A stretch of DNA of 35,964 bases from Dolichospermum circinale AWQC310F (GTDB lineage Bacteria > Cyanobacteriota > Cyanobacteriia > Cyanobacteriales > Nostocaceae), in contig NZ_KE384713.1 of NCBI RefSeq assembly GCF_000426925.1, positions 95,723-131,686 of the forward strand. Direction: 5' to 3'. Both the position numbers and the translations under genes were made by a program. Shown in pieces: positions 8,759 to 17,037 of the stretch; position 1 is the stretch's first letter; each line of letters opens with the position of its first letter. The notes below the pieces were generated by a model that was not told the DNA's origin, made no database searches, and worked only from the letters and a program-made list of their open reading frames with translations.

Positions 8759-9118
8759 TTAGTCAGCAGTAGTGCTGGCGGAAACCGCAACAGTTATATG
8801 ACAAGTTGGCTTACGAATTTGGTAAGCTCGACCTTGCGCTCTGGGTTGAAACCGTTTTAGCACTGGACCTTGATCAGCGTAGGCTTGACTAATTACCAAG
8901 TTACCCCGGTCTAGTCCAGCATTATGCTCGGCATTAGCTGCGGCACTTCTGAGAACTTTTAATATTGGTTCACAAGCGCCATAGGGCATAAATTCGAGAA
9001 TGATTAGTGCTTCTCGGTAGGAACGCCCGCGAATTTGATCAAGTACACGGCGCACTTTATAGGGAGAAATGCGTATATAACGGGCGATCGCTTTTACTTC
9101 AGTAGTATCAGTTGCCAT
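8759..9118 (-). CDS. rplV: 50S ribosomal protein L22
   Basis: L22 forms part of the peptide exit tunnel with its long beta hairpin. 119 residues: [75 protein letters not shown] (the hairpin), and THITV-type CHITVAVS. Its start lies 20 bases after the rpsS stop. Confidence 0.97.
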   Translation of the reverse strand: MATDTTEVKAIARYIRISPYKVRRVLDQIRGRSYREALIILEFMPYGACEPILKVLRSAAANAEHNAGLDRGNLVISQAYADQGPVLKRFQPRAQGRAYQIRKPTCHITVAVSASTTAD

Positions 9119-9138
9119 AAGTTAATTGTAGATTGCGA

Positions 9139-9417
9139 TTATCTCCCTGATTTTTTGTCACTTTTGCCATGACCTCTGTAGGTACGAGTAGGAGCAAATT
9201 CTCCCAATTTATGACCTACCATTTGTTCATTGACAAATACAGGAACGTGCTGCCGTCCATTGTGAACGGCGATAGTATGACCTACCATCAAGGGTAAAAT
9301 TGTCGAAGCTCTCGACCAGGTTTTAACCACTTGTTTTTCATTTTTTGCATTCAACTTCTCAATTTTTTTGAGGAGATGATCAGCAATAAAAGGACCTTTT
9401 TTTAAAGAACGACCCAT
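9139..9417 (-). CDS. rpsS: 30S ribosomal protein S19
   Basis: S19 is a small-subunit head protein paired with S13. 92 residues: [70 protein letters not shown], the full family length. The ATG follows a run of ATTTTGG-type repeats, and no Shine-Dalgarno is seen in the 25 bases upstream. Confidence 0.97.
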   Translation of the reverse strand: MGRSLKKGPFIADHLLKKIEKLNAKNEKQVVKTWSRASTILPLMVGHTIAVHNGRQHVPVFVNEQMVGHKLGEFAPTRTYRGHGKSDKKSGR

Positions 9418-9423
9418 AGTGCA

Positions 9424-9565
9424 ATTTTGGATTTTGGATTTTGGATTTTCAATTTCTGAATTTTGGATTTTGGATAACTAAGCTGTCCCATATTAGGCTT
9501 CAAAAACTTTGAAAGCTTAAAAATAGACCCAATCTAAAATCCAAAATTTAAAATCTAAAATTCTA
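9424..9565. repeat. ATTTTGG / AAAATCC complementary heptamer arrays, rplB-rpsS spacer
   Basis: Left arm: period-7 units ATTTTGG from 9424 (three exact copies, variants, then two more) up to about 9473. Right arm: AATCTAA, AATCCAA, AATTTAA, AATCTAA units at 9531-9562. The arms are complementary in their AATCCAAAAT parts and can fold into a large hairpin with a loop of about 57 bases. The rplB stop codon TAG (9563-9565) adjoins the right arm directly. Confidence 0.88.
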
Positions 9566-10426
9566 GGACTGACGGCCACCACGTCCACGTTTAGAGGATT
9601 TGCGGCGACGACGGATAATTAGCTTAGTGCTGGCTTTTTTGCGCTTACGGGTCTTAGCACCTAATGTAGGTTTACCCCAAGGTGTTACAGGACCGGATCT
9701 ACCGATAGGCGCTCTGCCCTCACCACCACCATGGGGGTGATCCACAGGGTTCATGACGCTACCTCTAACCTTGGGACGACGGCCTTTCCAGCGATTCCGT
9801 CCAGCTTTACCAGCACTCAGGTTTCTCGCGTCTGTATTACCGACTTGGCCAATGGTGGCGTAGCAGTCACGGCGAATTAAGCGGACTTCACCTGAAGGTA
9901 ATTTCAAAGTTACATAGTTGCCTTCTTTAGCGACAACTTGGGCTGTTGCACCAGCAGCACGGACAATTTGACCGCCTTTACCTGGAGTCATTTCCACGTT
10001 GTGAACATTACTACCCAGGGGTATATTTGACAGTGGCAAAGCATTACCATCTTCAATGGGAGAATCAGGTCCTGCAATCACTTTTGTGCCTACGGTCATG
10101 CCATTGGGTTGCAAAATGTAACGTTTTTCGCCGTCTTCGTACAATAACAAAGCGATCCGCGCATTCCGGTTAGGATCGTATTCAATGGCTGTAACTGTCG
10201 CAGGTATATTCCGCTTATCTCGCTTAAAGTCAATAATGCGGTAAAGTTGTTTGTGTCCGCCACCCCGACGACGGCTGGTTATCCGCCCTTGATTGTTCCG
10301 ACCTTTGGGACGATGAACTGATTCAGTTAATGATTTTTCTGGCTCAGTTTTGGTAATTTCAGCAAAGTCGGAGATTGTAACTTGGCGAGTACTGGGGGTA
10401 TAAGGGCGATAAGAACGAGTACCCAT
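9563..10426 (-). CDS. rplB: 50S ribosomal protein L2
   Basis: L2 is one of the best conserved ribosomal proteins and is needed for subunit joining and peptidyl-transferase centre integrity. 287 residues with RVKGRNNQ-type [25 protein letters not shown], the SH3-like central part, and the C-terminal [19 protein letters not shown] loop with the conserved histidine. The ATG at 10426 has repeat sequence upstream and no Shine-Dalgarno. Confidence 0.98.
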   Translation of the reverse strand: MGTRSYRPYTPSTRQVTISDFAEITKTEPEKSLTESVHRPKGRNNQGRITSRRRGGGHKQLYRIIDFKRDKRNIPATVTAIEYDPNRNARIALLLYEDGEKRYILQPNGMTVGTKVIAGPDSPIEDGNALPLSNIPLGSNVHNVEMTPGKGGQIVRAAGATAQVVAKEGNYVTLKLPSGEVRLIRRDCYATIGQVGNTDARNLSAGKAGRNRWKGRRPKVRGSVMNPVDHPHGGGEGRAPIGRSGPVTPWGKPTLGAKTRKRKKASTKLIIRRRRKSSKRGRGGRQS

Positions 10427-10429
10427 AGT

Positions 10430-10520
10430 TGAATTTTGAATTTTGGATTAATCAATTTTGGATTTTAGATTTTAGATTTTAGATTGTTTCTGATCTCAAA
10501 TCTCTAATCTAAAATTTCTA
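10430..10520. repeat. ATTTTGG/ATTTTAG arrays with complementary arm, rplW-rplB spacer
   Basis: Units ATTTTGA, ATTTTGG, then ATTTTGG and three ATTTTAG units at about 10430-10483. These face CAAATCTCTAATCTAAAATTTCTAG at 10497-10521. AATCTAAAAT on the right pairs with ATTTTAGATT on the left. The rplW stop TAG (10518-10520) is part of the right arm. Confidence 0.85.
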
Positions 10521-10835
10521 GACTTCTGGGAAGAGAACTTTTCTAATTTTTTCTTCGTCCCCAGGAGCAACGGTGACAATAGCTCGCTTATATTGGGGCT
10601 TATAACCAATAAATCTACCTACACGTTTTTGCTTGCGTGGAGGAATAGCAGTATTGACTTTGACGACCTTAACTGCAAATAGGTCTTCAATGGCGGCTCT
10701 GATTTGTGGTTTAGTGGCTTTAGGAGTTACTTCAAATGTATATTTGTTTTGCTCCATGAGCATGGTCGCTTTTTCGGTGAGAATGGGGCGACGCACTAAA
10801 TCGGGTAGGTCACGGGTGGCAACTAGCTTAGGCAC
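10518..10835 (-). CDS. rplW: 50S ribosomal protein L23
   Basis: L23 sits at the tunnel exit and docks trigger factor and SRP. 105 residues: [77 protein letters not shown]. The start is GTG (10833-10835) with a perfect AGGAGGT 5-6 bases upstream, and the gene overlaps the rplD end by 8 bases, so coupling is likely. Confidence 0.97.
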   Translation of the reverse strand: MPKLVATRDLPDLVRRPILTEKATMLMEQNKYTFEVTPKATKPQIRAAIEDLFAVKVVKVNTAIPPRKQKRVGRFIGYKPQYKRAIVTVAPGDEEKIRKVLFPEV

Positions 10836-11460
10836 TGTAGACCTCCTGAATCTTGTCTATGGTTGATGATGTGACGACAATTTTGTCAGCATGGAGTAAG
10901 TCGTAAACGTTTAACTGGTTAGCAGGAATCAGTTTTAAGTTTTCAATGTTCCGGGCTGATAAAAGCACGTTTTCTGCAATTTCCGACAAAATCAACAGTG
11001 TTTTTTGTTCTGGTGCAGCGCCCCATCTAGCTAATGCGGCCACGAGTTCCTTTGTTTTGGGACGTTGTAACTCGTTGCTAAATTCTTCAACAATTATTAA
11101 GTCTTCAGCGCGACTAATAAAGGCTGTTCGCAATGCCAAACGGCGTTCTTTGCGGTTCATTTGTAGGTTAAAATCTCTGGGCTTAGGTCCAAAGATCACA
11201 CCACCACCACGCCATAATGGTGAACGGATAGAACCTGCACGGGCGCGACCTGTGCCTTTTTGCCGCCAAGGTTTACGACCACCACCACGAACTTCGGCAC
11301 GAGTTTTAGTGCTGGCAGTTCCCTGGCGAGAATTGGTCATTTGTCTGACTAGGGCGCGGTGTACGATATGCGCCGCTGTTGTTTCTTTGGCAACTCGTAA
11401 GTCAAAGCTGGTTTCGCCAACTTGCTCTCCTTGCCAATTTTTAATTACACTCTCTACCAT
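10828..11460 (-). CDS. rplD: 50S ribosomal protein L4
   Basis: L4 reaches into the exit tunnel by its central loop and, in enterobacteria, regulates the S10 operon. 210 residues: the loop region [45 protein letters not shown] and the C-terminal domain ending [30 protein letters not shown] at 11460 with AAGGA at the edge of the upstream repeat array. It follows rplC. Confidence 0.97.
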   Translation of the reverse strand: MVESVIKNWQGEQVGETSFDLRVAKETTAAHIVHRALVRQMTNSRQGTASTKTRAEVRGGGRKPWRQKGTGRARAGSIRSPLWRGGGVIFGPKPRDFNLQMNRKERRLALRTAFISRAEDLIIVEEFSNELQRPKTKELVAALARWGAAPEQKTLLILSEIAENVLLSARNIENLKLIPANQLNVYDLLHADKIVVTSSTIDKIQEVYSA

Positions 11461-11471
11461 CTTTGTGTCCT

Positions 11472-11557
11472 TTGTCAGTTGTCAGTTGTCAGTTGTCAGT
11501 TGTCAGTTGTCAGTTGTCTTTTTTTGCCAATGACCAATGACTAATGACCAATGACTA
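11472..11557. repeat. Six TTGTCAG units plus CCAATGA array, rplC-rplD spacer
   Basis: Six exact TTGTCAG copies at 11472-11513, a T-rich gap, then CCAATGA, CCAATGA, CTAATGA, CCAATGA at 11528-11555. The GTCA and TGAC cores are complementary with matching period. The rplC stop codon TAG (11555-11557) is contained in the last unit. Confidence 0.92.
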
Positions 11558-12193
11558 TTTTTTACCAACTTTCTTTGCTGGGAGAACGTTCACTAAAGCC
11601 CCTGGTTTACCAGGAATAGCTCCCTTAATGATGATTAAGTTACGTTCTGTATCTACTCTTACTACTGTTAGTTTGCGAATTGTGACACGAGTACCGCCTA
11701 AACGTCCTGCCATCCTTTTACCAGGATAAACACGGCCCGGAGTTGTACCTGCACCAATAGAACCTGGCGCTCTGTGGTTTTTAGAACCGTGGGACATAGG
11801 TCCGCGACCGAAGTTGTTACGCTTCTGGTTGCCGGCAAAACCGCGACCGATACTTGTGCCAACTACATCTACAATTTCACCAGCGCTAAAAATGTCTGCT
11901 TTAATTTCTTGACCTAAAGCATAATCACCAGCGCTATCGGTGCGATATTCATTCAAATGACGGACAGCCGGGGCAGATGACTTAGCTAAATGTCCCAACA
12001 ATGGTCTGTTCAGTGCCTTGGGTTTAACTTCACCATAACCAACTTGAATGGCTGCATAACCGTCGGTCTGTTTTGTTTTAACTTGTGTAACGGTGCATGG
12101 ACCTGCTTGGATGACGGTGACAGGAATAGATACTCCTTCTTCATCAAAGATTTGGGTCATGCCCAGCTTGGTGCCGAGAATACCTACAGACAC
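11555..12193 (-). CDS. rplC: 50S ribosomal protein L3
   Basis: L3 is an early assembly protein close to the peptidyl-transferase centre. 212 residues: [20 protein letters not shown], then [49 protein letters not shown], the hallmark loop containing the glutamine methylated in other bacteria. The start is GTG (12191-12193) with GGAAGGAGAA upstream. It is the first gene of the operon here; rpsJ is absent upstream, as in cyanobacteria, where it sits near tufA. Confidence 0.97.
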   Translation of the reverse strand: MSVGILGTKLGMTQIFDEEGVSIPVTVIQAGPCTVTQVKTKQTDGYAAIQVGYGEVKPKALNRPLLGHLAKSSAPAVRHLNEYRTDSAGDYALGQEIKADIFSAGEIVDVVGTSIGRGFAGNQKRNNFGRGPMSHGSKNHRAPGSIGAGTTPGRVYPGKRMAGRLGGTRVTIRKLTVVRVDTERNLIIIKGAIPGKPGALVNVLPAKKVGKK

Positions 12194-13046
12194 AGTTACT
12201 GGTTCTCCTTCCTAATTTGACTAATGGAAATCGAATTGGAAGTTTTGTCACGGTTGCTTGAGGGTAAACTATACCTTCAGAAATTTGGACTGGTGTTAAG
12301 CAGTGCTAATTCTTGGCAGCGCAACAATTCTTGCCCTTTCTGTTTTAGTGAATTTGTTTATTTTCACTTACCTAATCTAATCACCATCACAGGAATAGTT
12401 TCCTACCCTATTGAGAAGGTGTTACTTCTACCTAATGCGAGGTTTGATTGCTTTGCGCTTTGTGCAGCAATGCTTTCGTCCAAGCAGTTGCTCTGGCACT
12501 CTACCGTTGTAGTGGGACTTAAGTGGTCATTGACCCTCAGTATCCGTTTCCTGACCATTAACATAATGCCATAAAACCAACATTATTGTTCAGGAACTAC
12601 TTCTCTTAATAGTTTAAACTATTGTTTGAGGTGTGGCCTAATTTTTTTAGGATTTACGGGAGTGATTTGCTGTGGGAGCTTACATAAGATTTTGGCTCTT
12701 GGTTTGACCTGAAGCTTTTTTAGTTTAGCAGTCTCTGGTCTGAATCAGCTAATTTGTTCTTCTGAGGGAACTAACTAGAATATCAGATAGTGGGACTGGC
12801 TGATAACTCTAAAATAAGATGGCTATCTAATTTACTATTCGGTCACAATCTAACATTGTAAACCATTAACCATTTTTTGTCTAGTATTTTTTTAGATATA
12901 TTACGGGATGGCGATAGGGGGGTGATTTGGCCTAGATTTTAGTTTGAAATTCTCCAGGTTGCTGAAAATATGCAGTTTCATTTAACTTAATCTACTAGTA
13001 GAGAGTGAATAATAGAGATATCTGAGATGGGATAGGAAAAAAATCT
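12194..13046. promoter_or_regulatory. 853-base divergent intergenic region between rplC and ndhN
   Basis: It must hold the promoter and leader of the ribosomal operon (leftward) and of ndhN (rightward). I see no convincing gene in it; a 116-codon open frame at 12224-12574 looks spurious. Visible elements are a 16-base perfect palindrome at 12608-12623, a small hairpin CCTAA-N5-TTAGG at about 12639-12653, and AGGAA before the ndhN start. No clear consensus promoter could be fixed by eye. Confidence 0.6.
12608..12623. promoter_or_regulatory. 16-base perfect palindrome AATAGTTTAAACTATT
   Basis: A perfect inverted repeat without loop lies between the divergent rplC and ndhN genes, about 415 bases before rplC. 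A candidate binding site for a dimeric regulator; function not shown. Confidence 0.4.
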
Positions 13047-13523
13047 ATGGCCTTAATTACTACTGGTAACGGTTTCATCCGCAATTTGGAGAAGTTTGGT
13101 GCGTTGGGTGTTTATGTTCCCCTGGAAGGAGGCTATGAAGGTCGCTATTTGCGCCGTTTGCGGGCTGCTGGCTATGTTGGCCTGCATATTACTGCTAGAG
13201 GGTTAGGTGACGTGGCTGCGTATCTGACTCAGGTTCATGGTGTGAGACCGCCGCATTTGGGTAAAAAAAGCACTGGCAGTGGTGCTGCAGTGGGTGATGT
13301 ATATTATTTGCCACCAATACTCGATTCTCATTTAGCACAATTACCTCCTAAGTCTAAGGGGTTAGTATTGTGGATAATTGAGGGACATATTTTGTCTGAT
13401 CAGGAAGTTGAGTATTTAATGGATTTACCCAAATTAGAACCAAGGGTTAAAGTAGTAATTGAGAGAGGTGGAGATCGCACTTTCCGCTGGAAACCTCTGG
13501 AAAAGACTCTGTTAGCTAGTTAG
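13047..13523 (+). CDS. ndhN: NAD(P)H-quinone oxidoreductase (NDH-1) subunit N
   Basis: NdhN is a subunit specific to cyanobacterial and chloroplast NDH-1 complexes, which run cyclic electron flow and respiration at the thylakoid. 158 residues, full length: MALITTGNGFIRNLEKFGALGVYVPLEGGYEGRYLRRLRAAGY and the C-terminal ERGGDRTFRWKPLEKTLL are characteristic. AGGAA lies about 10 bases before the ATG. It is transcribed away from the ribosomal operon and followed by a DUF3172 gene. A heptamer repeat begins at its stop codon. Confidence 0.95.
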   Translation: MALITTGNGFIRNLEKFGALGVYVPLEGGYEGRYLRRLRAAGYVGLHITARGLGDVAAYLTQVHGVRPPHLGKKSTGSGAAVGDVYYLPPILDSHLAQLPPKSKGLVLWIIEGHILSDQEVEYLMDLPKLEPRVKVVIERGGDRTFRWKPLEKTLLAS

Positions 13524-13568
13524 GTAGTCAATGGTCAGTGGTCAGTTGTCGTTTGACTGACTACTGGC
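13521..13568. repeat. Heptamer repeat hairpin after ndhN
   Basis: After the TAG stop come GTAGTCA, ATGGTCA, GTGGTCA, GTTGTCG, then TTTGACT, GACTACT, GGCAG. GTCA units on the left pair with TGAC/GACT units on the right. Relative to the gene's own stop codon it has the same order and orientation as the arrays in the ribosomal operon. Confidence 0.8.
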
Positions 13569-13655
13569 AGGGAAGAGTGACATCAAAACAATATAGTGAA
13601 TCAGGGAAAATCAACCAAATCCTTCTAAGTTTGGCGTGAAGGTAATAAAGCGAAA

Positions 13656-14198
13656 ATGAGACGTAAATCTTCTAACAATAGACCAACTAATACCCCTAAA
13701 GCCTCTATTTTTCAATCTCCGATTTTTAACTTCGCCAGCATTGCCATTTTTGGGGGGGTGCTGATTTTGGGAATTGGAATTGGGATTGCATTTAGTTCTA
13801 CAACTACATTGAGTTCATCAAATGTGGCTTCCCGGGAGTTCATTGACACCAAAGCGCCAAATCCTGAGATTTGCGTCCAGTATGGAGCTAGTGCAATGGT
13901 GATGGATGCTAGATTATTTGTCACTCTTAATCCTTTTAATGTTTATGTTGCCCAGCCTAATATCCGTCCTGGATGTGTAATTCGTCAAAATAACTGGGCA
14001 ATTTTGGAAAATAAAAAACTTGTGACTTCAGATCAGGTCAGGGAATGTAAAAATCGTTTGAATACCTTTGGCTTTACAGGGGACTTAGACAGCGAAAAGC
14101 CGGATATTAGATGTATATATCAAAATGAATCGGCTCAAAATTTCTTTTTATCTCAACCTGGGGCTGTGGGAACTCCTCAAGATACGGAAAGATTTTAA
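13656..14198 (+). CDS. DUF3172 family membrane-anchored protein
   Basis: A 180-residue protein of the cyanobacterial DUF3172 family, function unknown. A positively charged N-terminus is followed by one membrane span at about residues 26-48 (FASIAIFGGVLILGIGIGIAF), so the rest probably faces the lumen or periplasm. The exported part has four cysteines (in EICVQYG, PGCVIR, RECKNR and IRCIYQ) that could form two disulphides. It follows ndhN on the same strand, a neighbour pair I associate with other cyanobacteria. GAAGGTAA stands about 9 bases before the ATG. Confidence 0.8.
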   Translation: MRRKSSNNRPTNTPKASIFQSPIFNFASIAIFGGVLILGIGIGIAFSSTTTLSSSNVASREFIDTKAPNPEICVQYGASAMVMDARLFVTLNPFNVYVAQPNIRPGCVIRQNNWAILENKKLVTSDQVRECKNRLNTFGFTGDLDSEKPDIRCIYQNESAQNFFLSQPGAVGTPQDTERF

Positions 14199-14319
14199 AG
14201 ATATAGGACTGACGCGAGTGTCACAAGAAATAAATAATATTTTTCTGTTTTTACTGGGGGCTTTAGCTCTGATTTTGTTCCCATAGGGTCTCGAAGAGAG
14301 GTCTAAAGTTCTGACACAA

Positions 14320-14412
14320 CAGGACTTACCCGCAGGTTACGGAATAATGAACCACGAAGGAGCGAAGATCACGAAGGAAAGAGGTTTTGAAAGATATTTT
14401 GCGTAAGTCCTG
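14320..14412. mobile_element. MITE-like element with terminal inverted repeats
   Basis: CAGGACTTAC at 14320-14329 is repeated as its exact reverse complement GTAAGTCCTG at 14403-14412, with further partial pairing inwards (CCGCA against TTTGC). The 93-base body has no coding capacity and contains ACGAAGG twice (ACCACGAAGGAGCGAAGATCACGAAGG area). This looks like a small non-autonomous transposon remnant; no clear target duplication is seen. Confidence 0.55.
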
Positions 14413-14473
14413 ATTATATGTAGGATATTATGCCTGTTGCGTAGGCGCTGATAGTCTGGGTGGCGTAGCCTGT

Positions 14474-14788
14474 CTAAAATTTTTGTATGGGTAGGGGTTG
14501 ACCAAATTCGATAATGGGAATTTCTGTAGGGTTGTTTGGGGAATTATTTTTGTTGACTGTAGGCTTAGGAAACATTGTTGAAGGGATGGGTGAATTGGGG
14601 ACTGATGCGGGATATTGAGGTTTTACGGTAGCTGAGAGGTTAATTTTTAATTGCTGTGTTTTGGGGTTAAATTGCCAATTATCCGGTTGTGCGATCGCTT
14701 GGGCAAAACTGATACTAGGGCTGAGGATAATTAGGGCAAATAAGCTCACCCTCATCGCTGGCAGAATTTGATTATTGCTAATTTTCAT
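14474..14788 (-). CDS. Small exported protein, possibly a truncated AMIN-domain protein
   Basis: From the ATG at 14788 the product is 104 residues with a signal peptide (hydrophobic VSLFALIILSPSISFAQA, cleavage likely after AQA). An upstream GTG at 14821 would add 11 polar residues. The mature part starts DNWQFNPKTQQLKINL, which resembles the beginning of AMIN domains of cyanobacterial cell-wall proteins, but the rest of that domain is missing. A proline/asparagine-rich stretch and IIEFGQPLP follow. It lies 53 bases after the antiporter gene on the same strand. An internally deleted AMIN protein is my guess; function unknown. Confidence 0.5.
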   Translation of the reverse strand: MKISNNQILPAMRVSLFALIILSPSISFAQAIAQPDNWQFNPKTQQLKINLSATVKPQYPASVPNSPIPSTMFPKPTVNKNNSPNNPTEIPIIEFGQPLPIQKF

Positions 14789-14841
14789 GACTTGGTTGTT
14801 TGGGGTTGGGATGTTTAGCACAGTGTACCGACTATCAAAAG

Positions 14842-17037
14842 TTAGGAATTGGGAATTGTCTCTTGGGTATTAATTGCTGGTAAGAGGGAGGTCAGGTGTG
14901 AGGTAATTTGACTGTAACGACGGGTAATGAGTAAAGAAGAACGACATTGAATGGCGAGTTGATCTGTGTATCTTCCTAGTGTTTGACGTTCAATTCCCCA
15001 GAGACGACTAGTACCAACAATAGTTAAATCAACATTTTCTGAGGCAGCAATTACGCTTCGCATTGGGTCTGGGGTGGTGACGGTGTTGATTTGAATCCGA
15101 TCACGGACACTCTTAGGTAATTGCCCTATCATGGCATTAAGTTCATAGCTTAGTTCCTCTGGGGTGTGATGGCCTTTAAATACCTGTAAAACTTGTAAAA
15201 TGCAAGTATCACGGTTAATGAGCATTCTCAAAGCGATGATCAGGGCTAAATCGTCATGAATGTTAGCCGAGTAGGGAACTAATAAACTTTCACTAGCGTC
15301 TCCACCTTTATCTACAAATACGGCTACGTCTACTGGTGTAGTGCTAAGAATTTGTCCAACTCTTCCTCCTAAACGATTGTTACTAAAAGCGGGACGATGC
15401 CAGCCAACGAGAACTAAATCTGACATGACAATTTTGGCGGCTATTTGTGCTGTTTCTCTGGCGACATTACTCGAAATCCGAACTATGGGATGGATATAGG
15501 AGCGTGTTTCTGGTGGTTCTAGGGTAGCGATTAATTCTTCTAGTTTTTGACGACGTTCGGCTATGAGTCTATCGGCTTCGTTGGGGCTACTCTCAAAGCT
15601 ATAGTCTTCTTCGAGTTCAATGAAACTGAGGGGATAAACTACGGCGGGTTGTCGGTTGTTGATGGCGATCGCTGCTGCTAATTGTAACAAACCTTTTTGG
15701 GTGTCGGGATTAGCTACTGGAACTAAAATCCGATATTGTAATGAGTAGGGTTCACTAATTTCTGGTGGGGTTTCTGGTGGAATTTCTGCTTCTGGTTCAA
15801 CAATATCTAATCTAATTAGGCTTTTGGGATATGTCCATTCTAGTAATGGCGAAGTCATGAATGTTGTCACCAAGGCCATAATTACTAACATGGTGAAAAG
15901 CAAGGGTGTAATTACTTTTAATTCTAACCCGATATTCAAGACGATTAACTCGGTTAAACCACGAGTATTCATTAACCAACCCAGGGCGGAAGATTCTCGT
16001 TTGTCAATGCCGCTGAACCTAGCTGCTACATAAGCACCAATATATTTACCGCCAATTGCTACTAATAAAATCAAGGCAGACAATAGCCATAACTTGGGAC
16101 TGTTGAGTAAACCAATTTGTGTTTTTAAACCACTGTAGGCGAAGAATATTGGTAACAGAAAGATGAGGACAAAATCTTCAGTTTTGATGGCTAATTCTCT
16201 GACTAATTCCTCATCTTTGGGCATGACTGCGCCTAATAGGAATGCGCCAAAAATTAGATGAATACCGATAAATTCCGTAATTAAAGCGGAGGAAACAACT
16301 CCCATGTAAATTACAGCCAGGAGGAATTGACTCAAGCGCCCAGCCCGACGATGATGTTTACTCAAACGTTTGAGAAACCAACGTCCAACTGTGAACATGA
16401 AACCAATATAAACAATACTTTCAATAATAGTGAGAACGGCTTGTTGATCAATGCTACCATGACGAGCAACGGCGATCGCTACCGCCAAAATACACCAAGC
16501 TGTAACATCATCCACTGCGGCGCAAGTTAAAGCTAATGTCCCTAACCGAGTTCCTTGTAAATTATTTTCAGTGATAATTCGCGCCAAAACAGGAAAGGCA
16601 GTAATTGACATTGCTGCCCCTAAAAATAAAGCAAAAGGAGCAAAATTGACATGACTGGTGGAAACTAAGGGATACAGTACGAAAGATAATACAAATGCAG
16701 AAGCGAAAGGAACAATAATACTGAGATTGGAAATGAGAATCGCAGTTTTTAAGTTACCACTCAGATATTTGGGATTTAATTCTAACCCAATCAAAAACAT
16801 GAAAAATATTAGCCCTATTTGCGATAAAACGTTCAAATAAGGCATTGTTTCTAATGGAAAGAGATGATGTGCTAGATCAGGAGCAATTAAACCAAATAAT
16901 GATGGACCGAGCATAATGCCGGCGAATATTTCACCAATTACTAATGGTTGTTTAATTGCTTTAAATCCCAGTCCTACAAGTCTTGAGAGTCCAATAACAA
17001 TTAGCACTTGAACTAGAACGAGAACAACTGTGTGCAT
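14842..17037 (-). CDS. CPA2-family cation/proton antiporter with C-terminal universal-stress domains
   Basis: A 731-residue membrane protein. Residues 1-400 contain about 12-13 hydrophobic spans with the CPA2 motifs VIGEIFAGIMLGPSLFG and FLIGLELNP. The AVDDVTAW motif at residues 174-181 has paired aspartates D176-D177, the ion-binding pair expected of electrogenic Na+/H+ or K+/H+ exchange. Residues about 430-715 are cytosolic and resemble tandem UspA domains (RILVPVANPDTQKG at the start; DLTIVGTSRLWGIERQTLG near the end), which may sense nucleotide. No TrkA-N domain is present. Probably monovalent-cation and pH homeostasis; the exact ion cannot be told. Confidence 0.88.
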   Translation of the reverse strand: MHTVVLVLVQVLIVIGLSRLVGLGFKAIKQPLVIGEIFAGIMLGPSLFGLIAPDLAHHLFPLETMPYLNVLSQIGLIFFMFLIGLELNPKYLSGNLKTAILISNLSIIVPFASAFVLSFVLYPLVSTSHVNFAPFALFLGAAMSITAFPVLARIITENNLQGTRLGTLALTCAAVDDVTAWCILAVAIAVARHGSIDQQAVLTIIESIVYIGFMFTVGRWFLKRLSKHHRRAGRLSQFLLAVIYMGVVSSALITEFIGIHLIFGAFLLGAVMPKDEELVRELAIKTEDFVLIFLLPIFFAYSGLKTQIGLLNSPKLWLLSALILLVAIGGKYIGAYVAARFSGIDKRESSALGWLMNTRGLTELIVLNIGLELKVITPLLFTMLVIMALVTTFMTSPLLEWTYPKSLIRLDIVEPEAEIPPETPPEISEPYSLQYRILVPVANPDTQKGLLQLAAAIAINNRQPAVVYPLSFIELEEDYSFESSPNEADRLIAERRQKLEELIATLEPPETRSYIHPIVRISSNVARETAQIAAKIVMSDLVLVGWHRPAFSNNRLGGRVGQILSTTPVDVAVFVDKGGDASESLLVPYSANIHDDLALIIALRMLINRDTCILQVLQVFKGHHTPEELSYELNAMIGQLPKSVRDRIQINTVTTPDPMRSVIAASENVDLTIVGTSRLWGIERQTLGRYTDQLAIQCRSSLLITRRYSQITSHLTSLLPAINTQETIPNS

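Noticed and set aside
12224-12574. 116-codon plus-strand open frame upstream of rplC
   Set aside because: Composition is unlike a protein, no recognisable domain, and it lies antisense to the expected leader of the ribosomal operon.
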